DNA from: a virus
DNA length: 64,000 nucleotides
Virus record (IMG/VR): IMGVR_UViG_3300021197_001787
Span: 1 to 64,000 of that record
Strand: one strand, 5' to 3'
A program made the position numbers and the translations under genes. The notes beneath the pieces were generated by a model. That model was not told the origin of the DNA, ran no database searches, and saw nothing but the letters and a program-made list of their open reading frames with translations. This document shows positions 36,076-46,035 of the stretch, piece by piece (position 1 is the stretch's first letter; every line of letters starts with the position of its first letter).

Positions 36076-39000
36076 TCATGATTTTTTACAAATATTGCCA
36101 TTTGCGTCATAAGGGTTTGACCGCAACATCTTTTGTTTCCACCATGGAAGATGGCGAAGGAACGAAGAAGAAGCAAATATAGACTTGCCTGGGCCGCGGC
36201 TGGAAACTTTGCTGAACTCCTGGAGTCCGAAGCCACCATTTTTAACATCTTTGCTAGGATCAAATCTTCTGACAAAGTAATTTCCTTTAAACAGACCTTT
36301 TAATTTTGCTTTGGTTTTACTTAACTCGGAGCGATTCCATCTATCAAAGTGTAGATAACCATAACCATAGCCTCGGGCGTAGCCGGGATATCTTTGTTTC
36401 TTGGTCGCCCAGCCATCTGCTCCATCAAAAGCTGTGTAATTTACTCTGTTTTCTTCATCGCGGTATGTTGTGACATACCGTCCAGGTTTTTGACTTATAT
36501 CTTCTTGATTGATACTGTTTTGGATTTCTCCAATTGAAGAAACAAATCCTAATGAAGAATAAATTGCCATTGTTGATAATATTTTTGGTAAAGATAAAGC
36601 ATATTCGGTTAAAAGTTTAAAAGACGGCTCATCTATTAGGTTATTAATAAGACAAAACATTAATTTACTATCAGGTTCTAGCGGCTGAATACGGCCGAGA
36701 GGAATGTCAAGAGTATCAACTTCTGTTCTGACCACAACACTGCGAGATCGGCCACGAATTATACTTAATTTAAGGCCATATCTGACCCCCATGTGACCTT
36801 TGGTGCCAATTGCCTGACCTTTGTTCGGGCCATCTTCAGCAATAATCAATTCCATAGTCCCGGGATAAACATCTGATATATTTTTATCTTGATATGGGTT
36901 AGCTCGCAGTTTTGCCATGCCCGCTTCCACAGAGTATTCTTGACCATTGATGTTTAAATAAGTTTCAGCTAAAAATGGCAGAGTAGTATCGAGGCCGCGC
37001 GGAACAAGGCTGTTTATTGTCCCAATTGGCAATTTTATGCGGTTAGCTAGCGGATGTAAAACTTCGTGCTCTCGTAAGTCAGAGTGTTCTTCCCCTTCCA
37101 TAAAGACAATTTTTCCTTCTTCATTACGGTGTGAGTGATAGTAACCAATGTACGGCACCCCATCTTCATAGATTAATTCTCCACCGTTGGTATAAAAGCT
37201 GCTTCCCTCTTCAGTTGGAAAGTCAATTAATTCTTCTTTAATTTCTTTGTTAAGTTGTAGATTTGTATTCAAAGATAAATTTTGCAAAACATAGTAACCT
37301 AAATTACGATGTATAGAATTAATATCTTCCATTTGTGCTTTCTCAAGACAAGTAATCAAATTATTACCCAAAGATTCAAGTTCAATTGATACGAACTCAG
37401 CTAAAATTATTTTTGCGTCGTCTTCTGTAGCTAGTACAGCTTCTAATACTTTTTCATACCTATAATTTTTAAATGTCTCTTTTGGTGAAGTGTCACCAAT
37501 AGCTTTTCCGTTAATAAAGTCTAGTCTACTTGGTACACTATAAGCTTGCTCAAAATTCTCAAGCCTTTGCAAAGCAGCTATTATAGAATCCGAAGGTTCT
37601 CTTATATCTCCAGTTTCCAACAATCTTGCATAAGTTTGGACCGCTTGCTCTAAGAATGCATACCAAAATTCGTCATCTTTAAACGGAGTAAATAATTCTA
37701 AAACATCATTTTGCGCGTCTTTTAGTTCTTCTTCCATCACTTCAACAATATAAGCTGCATACAGGTTGCTATAGTTGTTTTTAAAGTCTGGGTAAAATTT
37801 GCTAAATACTGGGAATCCCTTTAACATTTCCATCCCAGCAAATACCTTACACGCTGCTTTTACGACGCCTTCAATATTAGATTTCGGGCCGCGGTGTAAG
37901 ATTCTATTATATGGCTTTTCAGATGTGCAATTTGGATCTTTTTGCAACCTTTTATCTTCTGCAATTTTAGAATATGAGGCTTCTACGCTGTCTTTGACAT
38001 CTTCAAAATCTATAAATGATTTGCCGCGCGGCTCACAAGGAGATGATTCAGGGAACAAGGCTTGAGCAACGCCTACCCATCCAGACGCTGGTGGTGGCTT
38101 AACGTAAAAAGGAGGATTCCAATTTTTCCCACCATATTCAGCAGGATTTAAGTATACAACACGATTTGTAGGGCCGTCTAATTCTTCTTCATCATATTGC
38201 ATTCGGCTAATTCCAAAAGGCAGTGAACTCATTTTCCAATTACCGTCCCGGGATCTTTCGCGTGCAATGTAATCAAACAATGGAATAAATTCTGCTCCTT
38301 CTTTAAAGCCGTATTCTAATTGTTTCTTTGTTATAGTGTCTAAAGGAGCACCATATGTAAAGGCTGGTTTGTTTGCAGCTATATCTGCTGCTACGACAGT
38401 AAAAATCTTATTCATAACTTCGTTATAAACTGATTCAAGTTGGCCTGTAGCAATCAAATCTCCACTTTCTTTATAAATCATATCATTAAGGAGAGTAACT
38501 TGAGGTGTAACAACTCCAACAGGGTCAACCAAAGAGCGATCAAAATTAGGGTATACTCCACTATTCACAAGTGGGTTTTCCAGTGTCCGGTCTTTTGCTA
38601 TAAATTCGTATTCTTGCCACTGCATTGATTTAGTATCAGAACCAGCGCCGCCTTCGTCATCTGTTTCGCCGGCGGCAAAGGCTGAATCTCCCATACTTGA
38701 AAAAGCTAAATTAACAGTCTTATCTACGATCATTCTAGTTGTGTCACCAGAACGTTGGAAAAAGCTACCATCTTGTTTTTTAATATCACTGGTAAATAAT
38801 TGCAAGTCAAATCCATAAGAATACATGGTGTGGTTATTGGCTGTCTCTGGGGTACCAAAGGGGCCACCATCTCTATATGATAAAAACAAATCTGGAGATT
38901 TTTTACGAGCGTATTTAATAAACTTGACTCTTGATGATGCCCATTCTACCACTGGCTTAACATTGTAACCATAATCAGGCAAGATGGTCAATTCAACATC

Positions 39001-42000
39001 AACTTCAGTGGCACTACCAAGCCCGAAAAAACCTCCGGAATTCCCAATAAAGCCAAGTTCCTCATAAGAGCGATAGAAAGTTTCTGTGTCTTGGATATCG
39101 TTCGTAGACTTAAAGGTATGGTTTGCCGGCACATTCTCAATTTCATTTTTCAATTGCATTGCAATGGTTTTTGGATAGGCGCCATACTGTACGAGGTGCG
39201 GTGCATAAATACTATTTTCATCAGGATTGGTTGGGCTATAGGGTACATAAAAATCAACGTAGCGGGCTGCAGTAAAGATTCCACTTACTATAGTGTTTGT
39301 CCTATGACTTGTATAAGGGCGCCCCATAGTGTCAGACAACACCATATTTAACCAACCCCAGTCGCTAGCACGCTTGGTACCATCACCAAGCATATCGTTT
39401 TTGAAAGAACCTTCTAGTCCCATAAATGTGGTCTTTGCAGCAGCCGTTATAGAATCTCTGATTTGAGGAGGCTCGTAAGGTAAAATGCCATCGTCACATG
39501 TAGGATCGGGTGACATGATGGGTGGCATCTGCTCTTCAATGTGAGCTGCTAATCCTTTTTGGAAGATATCTCCAATGTCTTGCAATTCAGCCTTTAAAGT
39601 GTCACGGCCGGTGTCACACAAGCCTTGAATTTGTGCAGGTGTTGCTCTACCTTCAAGTAGTGCAGCGCGCTGATTACAAAACTCTTCAACTTCTTCAGGA
39701 GTTGCACAAATTGATGGATTAGCTGGCATCATATCATTGGGGTCTAAACGATTTCTAAAATCATTAAGCAGGTCCCTTGCTTCAAGGGGCATTAATTTAC
39801 CGATGTTACCAAAGAATGCACTAGCTTTTGCACGATTTCCAAAAGTACCTGCATATTCAGGATATTCAAACTCAATCAGACTTTCAATAACACCTAAGAA
39901 CGTACCAGAAGGTTCGCCGGCAATTGCGTCAACAAGTTCTTTTCGAGAAACAGCCGACGAAAGATCTTCTGCAAAGCTAAGCACCTTTTCTTTGTCCGCA
40001 AAAGCTTCTGCATCTTGACCAAAACTTTGGAAGATTCCTTGAATAGTCTCATTAACTTGTTCTTCATCGGCTTCAGGGCCACAGATAGACTCTTTTATTA
40101 CATCTCCAAACGTTTTATCTCCGCGGATCATAGCAGGAAGCGCCATGGCTATGTCACCGACAGTTTCCAAAGCTTTACAAATTGCATCTGCTAATAATTC
40201 ACACAGCCAAACCATTAAGCGCATAATAATTATAATAATAATTTGTTGTAAAATATACATTGCCAACCAAAATAAAAACGCTAAGATGTCACTTATTTTC
40301 GGTATCCATGCAAACAAGTTGTCTATTCTTGGCCACGCGATGGGATATGTATTTTTACAGAAAGGTAATGCTAGATCGCCCAAGAATTCAGCTAATGTTG
40401 GGTTGAATAAAGGAGGACGAGGGCAGTCAAGCGTAGCAATAATATAACCGATGATTGGGGCGCCCGGAAGCTTATCAAGCATTTTTACTAAATCAGTAAG
40501 GTTATCAGAGTATTCTTCTATTAAAGCGGCAACATAAGCCTGTAAAATGATGTTTGGGTCTAAATCAGCACCAACATTTTTAATTTGGCTGACCGCTGTG
40601 GCTCTAGAGAGTTGTGACTCAGCGCCGCCTTTAGGAGGTACGCCAGTAGGCGACATACCTGAAAGGGGTCCTTCTCTCATATAATTTCTTTTTTGTTCTT
40701 CAACCAGTCCCTTGTTTTCCCAAGGCTTTTCAATTTTTATACTTTTTGCAAAAAATGGTGCATTTTGTGGAACGGAGGAGCTGCCATCCCTGTTCCTTGT
40801 TTCAATAGAATCAGAAAGTCTTTGACCCGATGAACCTTCACTAAAAATATCACCGGAGGCTAGTTTCTGCTTAACCATAGCATCCATCTTTGCTTGTTTA
40901 TCAGGTGGAAGACCTATAAACAAAAAACCGAAATCTTCAATAGACATTGCCCTCAGCGCTGATCTGACAGCGGCCGCTAAGATTTCTTCAAAAGACAGAC
41001 CTTTAAATAAACATTCAATGACGTCAAGCATCATGTTATAAAGACCACAAAGCATTGTGGGGTCAAGGCCATCGCGGTGGATCTTATCTAACATATTCTG
41101 TTGGCTACCGCCAAAAATACTACTCATTCTGGCGCAGAGGCCCGCAAACAAGACGTCCTTTTCTTTAATTTCTAAAAAGGCTTGCTCTTGAGCATATTGA
41201 AAAATATTCTTTTCTCTTTTTTCGCGCGATAAATTAGGGTTAGCCCCAGGATCATCTATTTTCCCAATATTGAATTCTTCATCTAAAAAGTCTTTGTAAT
41301 CTCCCAAGCACAAAGACTTGTGAAATTGGGAAGCCAATGCATCAGCCATCCCAAAAATATCATCTTTAATATCTTCTCCAAGCTGTTTAAATTCTCCTTC
41401 TAGGGCATCTCCGATACAGCCCACGATTGTTCTTTCGCTTTCTGTATCATCAGAGTTAGAGATTTTAATTGGATCATGTGTTTTAGAACTTTTAACTGTT
41501 GGGTATGTATGATCAATTATGAAGTCAAGCCAAGGTCTTGGTTGACGTGCCAGAATATCTCTAATCATATCATTTTGTTTAGCAAAATATGCAACTGCTG
41601 TTGGATCACTCCACGCTTGCCTGTTGGTTAATGATGATAACCTATCTTGTTTAAAAATAACCGGTGGGCAGCCGCTTTCAGCATGCACTCTCATAATTTT
41701 TAATTTATAATCATGCGAGAAAACAAAATCTATTTTAGAAGCCACATCCCAATTTGAATTAAAAAAGGTTACTATTGGAAAAAGAGTAATGTTATATCTG
41801 TCTAGGAAATCAGTAAGTTCAGGTATAAGTCGTTCAGTTATAGAATTACCGAATGGGGCTGAATCACCATATAGGTCCAGGTTGAATACCCCACCTTTCA
41901 CAAACAACACATTCTTGCCTTCAAGAGCGCGGTAGACTTTTAAATTACTAGAATAAAAATCTAATGTTCTTCGGATTCTTTTCATATTAGACATAATCTT

Positions 42001-42549
42001 TGGACCTATTACGGTCACTTCAACATCAGATTCGTCCATAGCCTCATCTTCTTGAGGGGGAGCATCTGCTAGTTTATCAATTACATCAAAAGGCACAGAA
42101 TATAAAAACTTAAGGTGGGACATTGGGCGGACATCTAAATCCCAGTCAGTCCATTCCATAGAATCTACTATTTTTTCAATCGTAGCTTTCGTTATATCCT
42201 TGTTATAGTAACGAGCAAGAGCTTCCGCGGCGTTATCTTTAAACGCGTCAGAGCGTTCTTTTAGGGCTATTTCGGCTTGCTCATCCGTGGCGTTTGGGCC
42301 ATATTTTTCAAAAGCGCCAGTATCAGTGAACGGAGTAGCATATGAAATTTGATATAAGCATCTTCTTTCATTTAAAAAAGGGTCATTCTTGCCTCTTGAA
42401 CGCCATCGTGGTACCAAGGCAGTTGGCTTTGGTAAACACGAAGGACATTTAGCCTCTTCTATCGGCTTTTCAGGCTCACAAACATCTGACAACCCGTCAT
42501 TGTTTTTATCTTGAAATTTTAAATATTTTGATACTTCCCATTCAGACAT
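36076..42549 (-). CDS. 2157-residue virion protein with long hydrophobic segment
   Basis: One open frame of 6.5 kb between the spike/hub genes and gp25. Near the N-terminus is an EF-hand/dockerin-like calcium loop (D14-x-N16-x-D18-G-x-x-D22), followed by CPSC. Residues about 745-800 hold a very hydrophobic run (FLFWLAMYILQQIIIIIIMR and onward), long enough for two membrane helices. A YHSH module near residue 1800 (PYIGYYHSH ... MEGEEH) resembles a motif I associate with phage structural proteins. Cysteine content is unusually high for a tail protein. Its size and hydrophobic segment are compatible with a tape-measure or membrane-penetrating hub component, but no family is recognised. Start ATG 42549 has AAAGG upstream. 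Confidence 0.72.
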   Translation of the reverse strand: MSEWEVSKYLKFQDKNNDGLSDVCEPEKPIEEAKCPSCLPKPTALVPRWRSRGKNDPFLNERRCLYQISYATPFTDTGAFEKYGPNATDEQAEIALKERSDAFKDNAAEALARYYNKDITKATIEKIVDSMEWTDWDLDVRPMSHLKFLYSVPFDVIDKLADAPPQEDEAMDESDVEVTVIGPKIMSNMKRIRRTLDFYSSNLKVYRALEGKNVLFVKGGVFNLDLYGDSAPFGNSITERLIPELTDFLDRYNITLFPIVTFFNSNWDVASKIDFVFSHDYKLKIMRVHAESGCPPVIFKQDRLSSLTNRQAWSDPTAVAYFAKQNDMIRDILARQPRPWLDFIIDHTYPTVKSSKTHDPIKISNSDDTESERTIVGCIGDALEGEFKQLGEDIKDDIFGMADALASQFHKSLCLGDYKDFLDEEFNIGKIDDPGANPNLSREKREKNIFQYAQEQAFLEIKEKDVLFAGLCARMSSIFGGSQQNMLDKIHRDGLDPTMLCGLYNMMLDVIECLFKGLSFEEILAAAVRSALRAMSIEDFGFLFIGLPPDKQAKMDAMVKQKLASGDIFSEGSSGQRLSDSIETRNRDGSSSVPQNAPFFAKSIKIEKPWENKGLVEEQKRNYMREGPLSGMSPTGVPPKGGAESQLSRATAVSQIKNVGADLDPNIILQAYVAALIEEYSDNLTDLVKMLDKLPGAPIIGYIIATLDCPRPPLFNPTLAEFLGDLALPFCKNTYPIAWPRIDNLFAWIPKISDILAFLFWLAMYILQQIIIIIIMRLMVWLCELLADAICKALETVGDIAMALPAMIRGDKTFGDVIKESICGPEADEEQVNETIQGIFQSFGQDAEAFADKEKVLSFAEDLSSAVSRKELVDAIAGEPSGTFLGVIESLIEFEYPEYAGTFGNRAKASAFFGNIGKLMPLEARDLLNDFRNRLDPNDMMPANPSICATPEEVEEFCNQRAALLEGRATPAQIQGLCDTGRDTLKAELQDIGDIFQKGLAAHIEEQMPPIMSPDPTCDDGILPYEPPQIRDSITAAAKTTFMGLEGSFKNDMLGDGTKRASDWGWLNMVLSDTMGRPYTSHRTNTIVSGIFTAARYVDFYVPYSPTNPDENSIYAPHLVQYGAYPKTIAMQLKNEIENVPANHTFKSTNDIQDTETFYRSYEELGFIGNSGGFFGLGSATEVDVELTILPDYGYNVKPVVEWASSRVKFIKYARKKSPDLFLSYRDGGPFGTPETANNHTMYSYGFDLQLFTSDIKKQDGSFFQRSGDTTRMIVDKTVNLAFSSMGDSAFAAGETDDEGGAGSDTKSMQWQEYEFIAKDRTLENPLVNSGVYPNFDRSLVDPVGVVTPQVTLLNDMIYKESGDLIATGQLESVYNEVMNKIFTVVAADIAANKPAFTYGAPLDTITKKQLEYGFKEGAEFIPLFDYIARERSRDGNWKMSSLPFGISRMQYDEEELDGPTNRVVYLNPAEYGGKNWNPPFYVKPPPASGWVGVAQALFPESSPCEPRGKSFIDFEDVKDSVEASYSKIAEDKRLQKDPNCTSEKPYNRILHRGPKSNIEGVVKAACKVFAGMEMLKGFPVFSKFYPDFKNNYSNLYAAYIVEVMEEELKDAQNDVLELFTPFKDDEFWYAFLEQAVQTYARLLETGDIREPSDSIIAALQRLENFEQAYSVPSRLDFINGKAIGDTSPKETFKNYRYEKVLEAVLATEDDAKIILAEFVSIELESLGNNLITCLEKAQMEDINSIHRNLGYYVLQNLSLNTNLQLNKEIKEELIDFPTEEGSSFYTNGGELIYEDGVPYIGYYHSHRNEEGKIVFMEGEEHSDLREHEVLHPLANRIKLPIGTINSLVPRGLDTTLPFLAETYLNINGQEYSVEAGMAKLRANPYQDKNISDVYPGTMELIIAEDGPNKGQAIGTKGHMGVRYGLKLSIIRGRSRSVVVRTEVDTLDIPLGRIQPLEPDSKLMFCLINNLIDEPSFKLLTEYALSLPKILSTMAIYSSLGFVSSIGEIQNSINQEDISQKPGRYVTTYRDEENRVNYTAFDGADGWATKKQRYPGYARGYGYGYLHFDRWNRSELSKTKAKLKGLFKGNYFVRRFDPSKDVKNGGFGLQEFSKVSSRGPGKSIFASSSFLRHLPWWKQKMLRSNPYDANGNICKKS

Positions 42550-42559
42550 TATAATACCT

Positions 42560-43588
42560 TTAAGTGCTTCTCACGCTGCGGCTTCCAATAAATTTGTAAC
42601 CTGCGTGATCTAAGTAATCAAATTCGACTGGCATTTTTTGAGCACGAGATTGATAAATTGGGTTATCAACTAAAAAGCCAATAAAGCTAAGTACCAAAGA
42701 CGCCATCATTGCGCCTAAAGAAGCCTGCCCAGTAGCTGCTGGGTTACCCAATAAAATTGTGTATGTGCTAGGTAACGTTACGATTACACCGGCCAAACCC
42801 TTGACCAACATACTTAAATTTAAAACAGCAGAATAAACGTCATCTAGGAGTGCGCTTGATTCTTTGAGATAGTCGCGAATGTTGTACGCTTTTACGATAG
42901 GTTGTAGATCTAAAATAGTCTCCGGCATATCCCAAGGGTTCCAAGTTACACGATCTCCGTTAACATTACCACATATAATGTCAACTCCGCCGGCCACCGG
43001 GAGTTTGCCACCTTTAGAGGTTTTTTCTACTGGTTTCCAGTTTTGGCCCGGGCCAGTACATATTTTTATACCTGAACGGCCGATGATTCTTGTTTGATCT
43101 GATTTAATAGCAACTGTAGAAACACCCTTTGGATTGCCTACAATGCCTTCTGATAAGCCAAAGTTTAGGTCAACATCGGTTGTCTCACATATATAAATTC
43201 TTGCAGCGTCACCTTGAAAGTTATTGTCGACATAAGTGCCAGGACGTACACCATCACCATCATTTGCGGACGCTAGACGGCCCACTACTAAATCAATACG
43301 GCTTGAGCCAATACTCTTGTCCTGAAGCCCAACCAAGCCTCTAGCACCATATCCAGACCCTCTAGAATCCGGACGGTCAAGACCCAGCGTAATGGAGGCG
43401 CCACCGGGATTGGCAAAAATTGTTTCGTTTGAGGCATATTTATAAATGACTTTTGGAGATCCTTTTGGATCAGAATTCAAAATTCCTGCTTCTGCGAGGC
43501 CTTCATTAATTAATTTTTCTAATTCTTTGCGGGGCTTACCATTTCTTTTTGTGTAAGAACTGCTACCTTTCGGATTTGCTTTTTTCAT
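42560..43588 (-). CDS. Putative spike/hub-associated protein with beta-prism-like repeat
   Basis: A 342-residue protein. A basic N-terminal tail (about 1-30) precedes a Gly-rich region. Residues about 160-180 (VAIKSDQTRIIGRSGIKI) have the alternating pattern seen in gp5/VgrG-type C-terminal beta-helices that form membrane-piercing spikes. A C-terminal segment (about 260-315) has two hydrophobic helices (LSMLVKGLAGVIVTLPSTYT; MMASLVLSFIGFLVD). It lies directly after the M23-containing hub gene. Assignment as spike-like is tentative because only one or two repeat-like strands can be recognised. AAGGAA precedes ATG 43588. Confidence 0.6.
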   Translation of the reverse strand: MKKANPKGSSSYTKRNGKPRKELEKLINEGLAEAGILNSDPKGSPKVIYKYASNETIFANPGGASITLGLDRPDSRGSGYGARGLVGLQDKSIGSSRIDLVVGRLASANDGDGVRPGTYVDNNFQGDAARIYICETTDVDLNFGLSEGIVGNPKGVSTVAIKSDQTRIIGRSGIKICTGPGQNWKPVEKTSKGGKLPVAGGVDIICGNVNGDRVTWNPWDMPETILDLQPIVKAYNIRDYLKESSALLDDVYSAVLNLSMLVKGLAGVIVTLPSTYTILLGNPAATGQASLGAMMASLVLSFIGFLVDNPIYQSRAQKMPVEFDYLDHAGYKFIGSRSVRST

Positions 43589-43600
43589 TAAATTTCCTTT

Positions 43601-44710
43601 TTATGTGGTTTGCTGTTGACCTGCTGGGCTGGCGCCTGCAGCAATGTTTTTTTCAATATACTGCACTGGATCTACTTTCTTGCCATTTTGCGTAACTGTT
43701 AAGTGAAGATGAACGCCGGTGCTAGAGCCTGTAGTACCCATACGGCCAATTAATTGACCTGCAGTTACCTGATTGCCGGGTTGAACTTCAGGTTTAACAA
43801 GGTGAGCATAAATTGATTTGTCGCCATTCGCATGTTTTATTTCAACAAAATTACCATAGCCGGCACCACACTTCATGTCACCAGCAACACAGCCGGTCTT
43901 TGTACGAGTGATTGTGCCTGCGGCAATAGCGTATATCGGGGCGCCGCGGGGGCCACTATAGTCAGTGCCACCGTGAAATTGATCACCTTTTTTCTTACCA
44001 TGCGGATCAGTTCTATAACCAAAATTACTAGTAATATTATTGGAGCGGGTTGCATATCCAACTTTGTCTAAAGCTTGAGTAATCTCTACAGCAGTTAACT
44101 CGCCTAAAGTAGCACCGAAATCTAAGCCGGCGTCGGCCAGACATTTGTTGTTTAACAAAGTCTTTTCATTAAAATATTGATCTGGCTTAGTGATAACAGA
44201 AATAAATTTTCCAACCTCAAGATTATAACCAAATTGATTCTGCTCAAGTTCTACTAAAACTACACTGCCTTTTGTTGGCAAATCTTTTTTTGTTGAGCCG
44301 AAATCATCTGTCGACATGAAAAGTGTGTGCATAGAAATTAATTTAAAAACAGAGTCTGCCGGCAAATCAGCAGAAATCTCATCTGTACAAGGATCTGGCA
44401 AAAATGAATGGGGCGAATTTGCTCCAATAATTCTAGCTCTGAAAGCAATAATCCCAATTTTATTTAGTGCTCCATCTTTGCCACTTTGTTCATCTTCCGA
44501 CTTCGAACTGGGTGTGTCAGGCTTTGGGACACCGGTAAATAAACCTGCTTGCGCGGTATTGTAAGGGACAGGGGCACTTAATACAATTGCCGGGAATTGA
44601 TTCTTACCAGCATATGCATCGTATTGAAAAATGCTACGCATCGCTTGAGACCATATCTCATCTGCTGACGTTAATAAATCATCAAAGTCAAAAAGGTCTC
44701 GTAAACTCAC
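43601..44710 (-). CDS. Baseplate hub protein with M23 (LytM) endopeptidase domain
   Basis: A 369-residue protein. Residues about 85-175 look like an OB-fold hub domain (FRARIIGANSPHSFLPDPCT ... PTKGSVVLVELEQNQ). Residues about 225-350 form a zinc metallo-endopeptidase of family M23, with H246-x3-D250 in FHGGTDYSG, H303 in YAHLV and H334-x-H336 in TGVHLHLTV. It should cut peptidoglycan cross-links during DNA entry. T4 gp5 uses a lysozyme at this position, so this looks like a functional replacement. A short insertion with C274 and C281 interrupts the M23 core. The start is GTG 44710 in a GTGA overlap with the gene upstream, with GAGG 7 nt before it. Confidence 0.88.
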   Translation of the reverse strand: MSLRDLFDFDDLLTSADEIWSQAMRSIFQYDAYAGKNQFPAIVLSAPVPYNTAQAGLFTGVPKPDTPSSKSEDEQSGKDGALNKIGIIAFRARIIGANSPHSFLPDPCTDEISADLPADSVFKLISMHTLFMSTDDFGSTKKDLPTKGSVVLVELEQNQFGYNLEVGKFISVITKPDQYFNEKTLLNNKCLADAGLDFGATLGELTAVEITQALDKVGYATRSNNITSNFGYRTDPHGKKKGDQFHGGTDYSGPRGAPIYAIAAGTITRTKTGCVAGDMKCGAGYGNFVEIKHANGDKSIYAHLVKPEVQPGNQVTAGQLIGRMGTTGSSTGVHLHLTVTQNGKKVDPVQYIEKNIAAGASPAGQQQTT

Positions 44711-45000
44711 GCTGTATCCTCTTGAATCATATCAAATAAGCTTGCCTTGTCTTCTTCGCTTAGGCCTATATCTTGCGAAGTTTGCTTTTGTTTAATTGAG
44801 ATTATTTTTACTAATTGCTCATTTGAGCGCTGCATAGTCTCTACATGCTTTGCTGCGACTGGGGAAAGAGAACGATTGTTATCGGAATCCCGGGCAATTT
44901 CGTTTGCAAGTTCATTTAAAAATTCTCTGGCAAGTTTCCGATCATTACGGATATTATCCAGAGCCTCATCAACTAAATTATTTAAATCTCTTTCGCTCAC
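44707..45000 (-). CDS. Small helical protein next to the late sigma factor (possible gp33-like co-activator)
   Basis: A 97-residue, fully helical, charged protein (SERDLNNLVDEALDNIRNDR; later AAKHVETMQRSNEQLVKI; acidic end FDMIQEDTA). The best start is GTG 45000. It forms a GTGA overlap with the sigma gene stop and has GGGAGAG about 9 nt upstream; a TTG further upstream lacks such support. T4 late transcription needs gp55 (sigma) and gp33 (a small co-activator of about 110 residues). Position and size make a gp33-like role possible, but sequence similarity was not recognised. Alternatively it is a small packaging or structural helper. Confidence 0.6.
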   Translation of the reverse strand: MSERDLNNLVDEALDNIRNDRKLAREFLNELANEIARDSDNNRSLSPVAAKHVETMQRSNEQLVKIISIKQKQTSQDIGLSEEDKASLFDMIQEDTA

Positions 45001-45755
45001 AGCGCGCCACTCTCCCAATCTTTTTTAAAGCCTCTATACAAAACACGAAATTTGTTAAGTGAACTAACAACCTGTTTGGTATTAAGACCGGTGATTTCTC
45101 GCAGATATAAATAAATAGCTTTTTTATTAAAAATTTCAATTTCATCTTTTGATTCAAAAAGAATTATTATTGCTTGATGAACTTTTTGGTCGTTAGCTCT
45201 CATCTTTGAGACATCCCAAGTTTTTAATTGATTGTAGAAAGAGTCCCAAAATTCTTTTTCTAATTTATCAGTTAGCCATGATTGCTGTGTTGAGAGATAT
45301 TCTTCTTCGTAGTTCTTTGGTACTGCGTCATAATCAACCTCTCTTTTTTGTCGCTTTTGTTGTTTCTTAACTTTATGAATAAACCAATTCTTGGTAATAA
45401 CACTAAAGTATGAGAAAGCTTTATAGCCTTTATCAGGATCGTACTTATCTAGAATGGTCATGAGCCACACTTTACACTCATCTCTTAAGTAATCAATGTT
45501 TGGTAATGTTGTAAATTTATATGTGAAAACAATTTTATCAACCATTTCATCAAATGCTGGCTCTAAATACTGAATGTATAATTCAGTCCTTATGCGAACA
45601 CAATTTGTTTTGCAGTATTTCACAACCGCATCTTCGTGCTCTTTGGTAAAGTAATATTTTTTTGGCTTTGCGGCCTTCTTCTTTGTTTTCTTATTCGTCT
45701 GCTTGTTCGTCGTCTGTGTTTTCAAAATCTGGTTCCTCTGTTTCTTTTTCTTCAC
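44997..45755 (-). CDS. Late-transcription sigma factor, T4 gp55-like
   Basis: A protein of up to 252 residues resembling the minimal phage sigma factors that direct host RNA polymerase to late promoters. Residues about 60-130 match sigma region 2: LRDECKVWLMTILDKYDPDK, then GYKAFSYFSVITKNWFIHKV, containing the conserved aromatic face used for promoter melting. A Lys/Arg-rich N-terminal tail (1-35) and a C-terminal helix (about 200-245) follow the gp55 plan; no region 4 is seen. The start is uncertain. GTG 45755 has no clear ribosome binding site, whereas TTG 45722 has GAGG 9 nt upstream. Both lie inside the end of the upstream gene. It precedes all tail genes, fitting control of the late block. 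Confidence 0.8.
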   Translation of the reverse strand: MKKKKQRNQILKTQTTNKQTNKKTKKKAAKPKKYYFTKEHEDAVVKYCKTNCVRIRTELYIQYLEPAFDEMVDKIVFTYKFTTLPNIDYLRDECKVWLMTILDKYDPDKGYKAFSYFSVITKNWFIHKVKKQQKRQKREVDYDAVPKNYEEEYLSTQQSWLTDKLEKEFWDSFYNQLKTWDVSKMRANDQKVHQAIIILFESKDEIEIFNKKAIYLYLREITGLNTKQVVSSLNKFRVLYRGFKKDWESGAL

Positions 45756-46035
45756 TGGTTAGCGAATAAATCACTTCAAACGTCTCAAGCTGCTCGTTAA
45801 AAGAGACAGCATGGTCCATCAGACTTTGTAAAGTCTGATCTCCATAAAACATTTCTAAATTATAAACTTCACTAATATGTTTGGAAAAATTATTTACCAT
45901 ATCTTGTAAATCTCCCAGCTCATCAGATACAAACAACAATCGTGATAAAACGTTGCGTACATATGTGAATAGGCCAATGTTTCCTATTATTGATAAAGTT
46001 AATATCAATGTTAATATAATTTCAAGACGGGTCAT
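45691..46035 (-). CDS. Small membrane-anchored coiled-coil protein
   Basis: A 114-residue protein with one N-terminal transmembrane helix (LEIILTLILTLSIIGNIGLF). A heptad-like helical section (about 30-85) and a strongly acidic tail ending DDEQADE follow. ATG 46035 is preferred over an in-frame GTG three codons earlier because GAG lies about 9 nt upstream. The topology (short N-in or signal anchor, long soluble coil) resembles phage spanins or holin-associated proteins as well as many uncharacterised phage inner-membrane proteins. Nothing further distinguishes these. It overlaps the sigma gene by about 60 bases. Confidence 0.62.
   Translation of the reverse strand: MTRLEIILTLILTLSIIGNIGLFTYVRNVLSRLLFVSDELGDLQDMVNNFSKHISEVYNLEMFYGDQTLQSLMDHAVSFNEQLETFEVIYSLTSEEKETEEPDFENTDDEQADE

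Noticed and set aside
36069-36275. Short minus-strand frame near the end of the 2157-residue gene
   Set aside because: It is inside the larger gene in another frame, with no start signal or conserved pattern.
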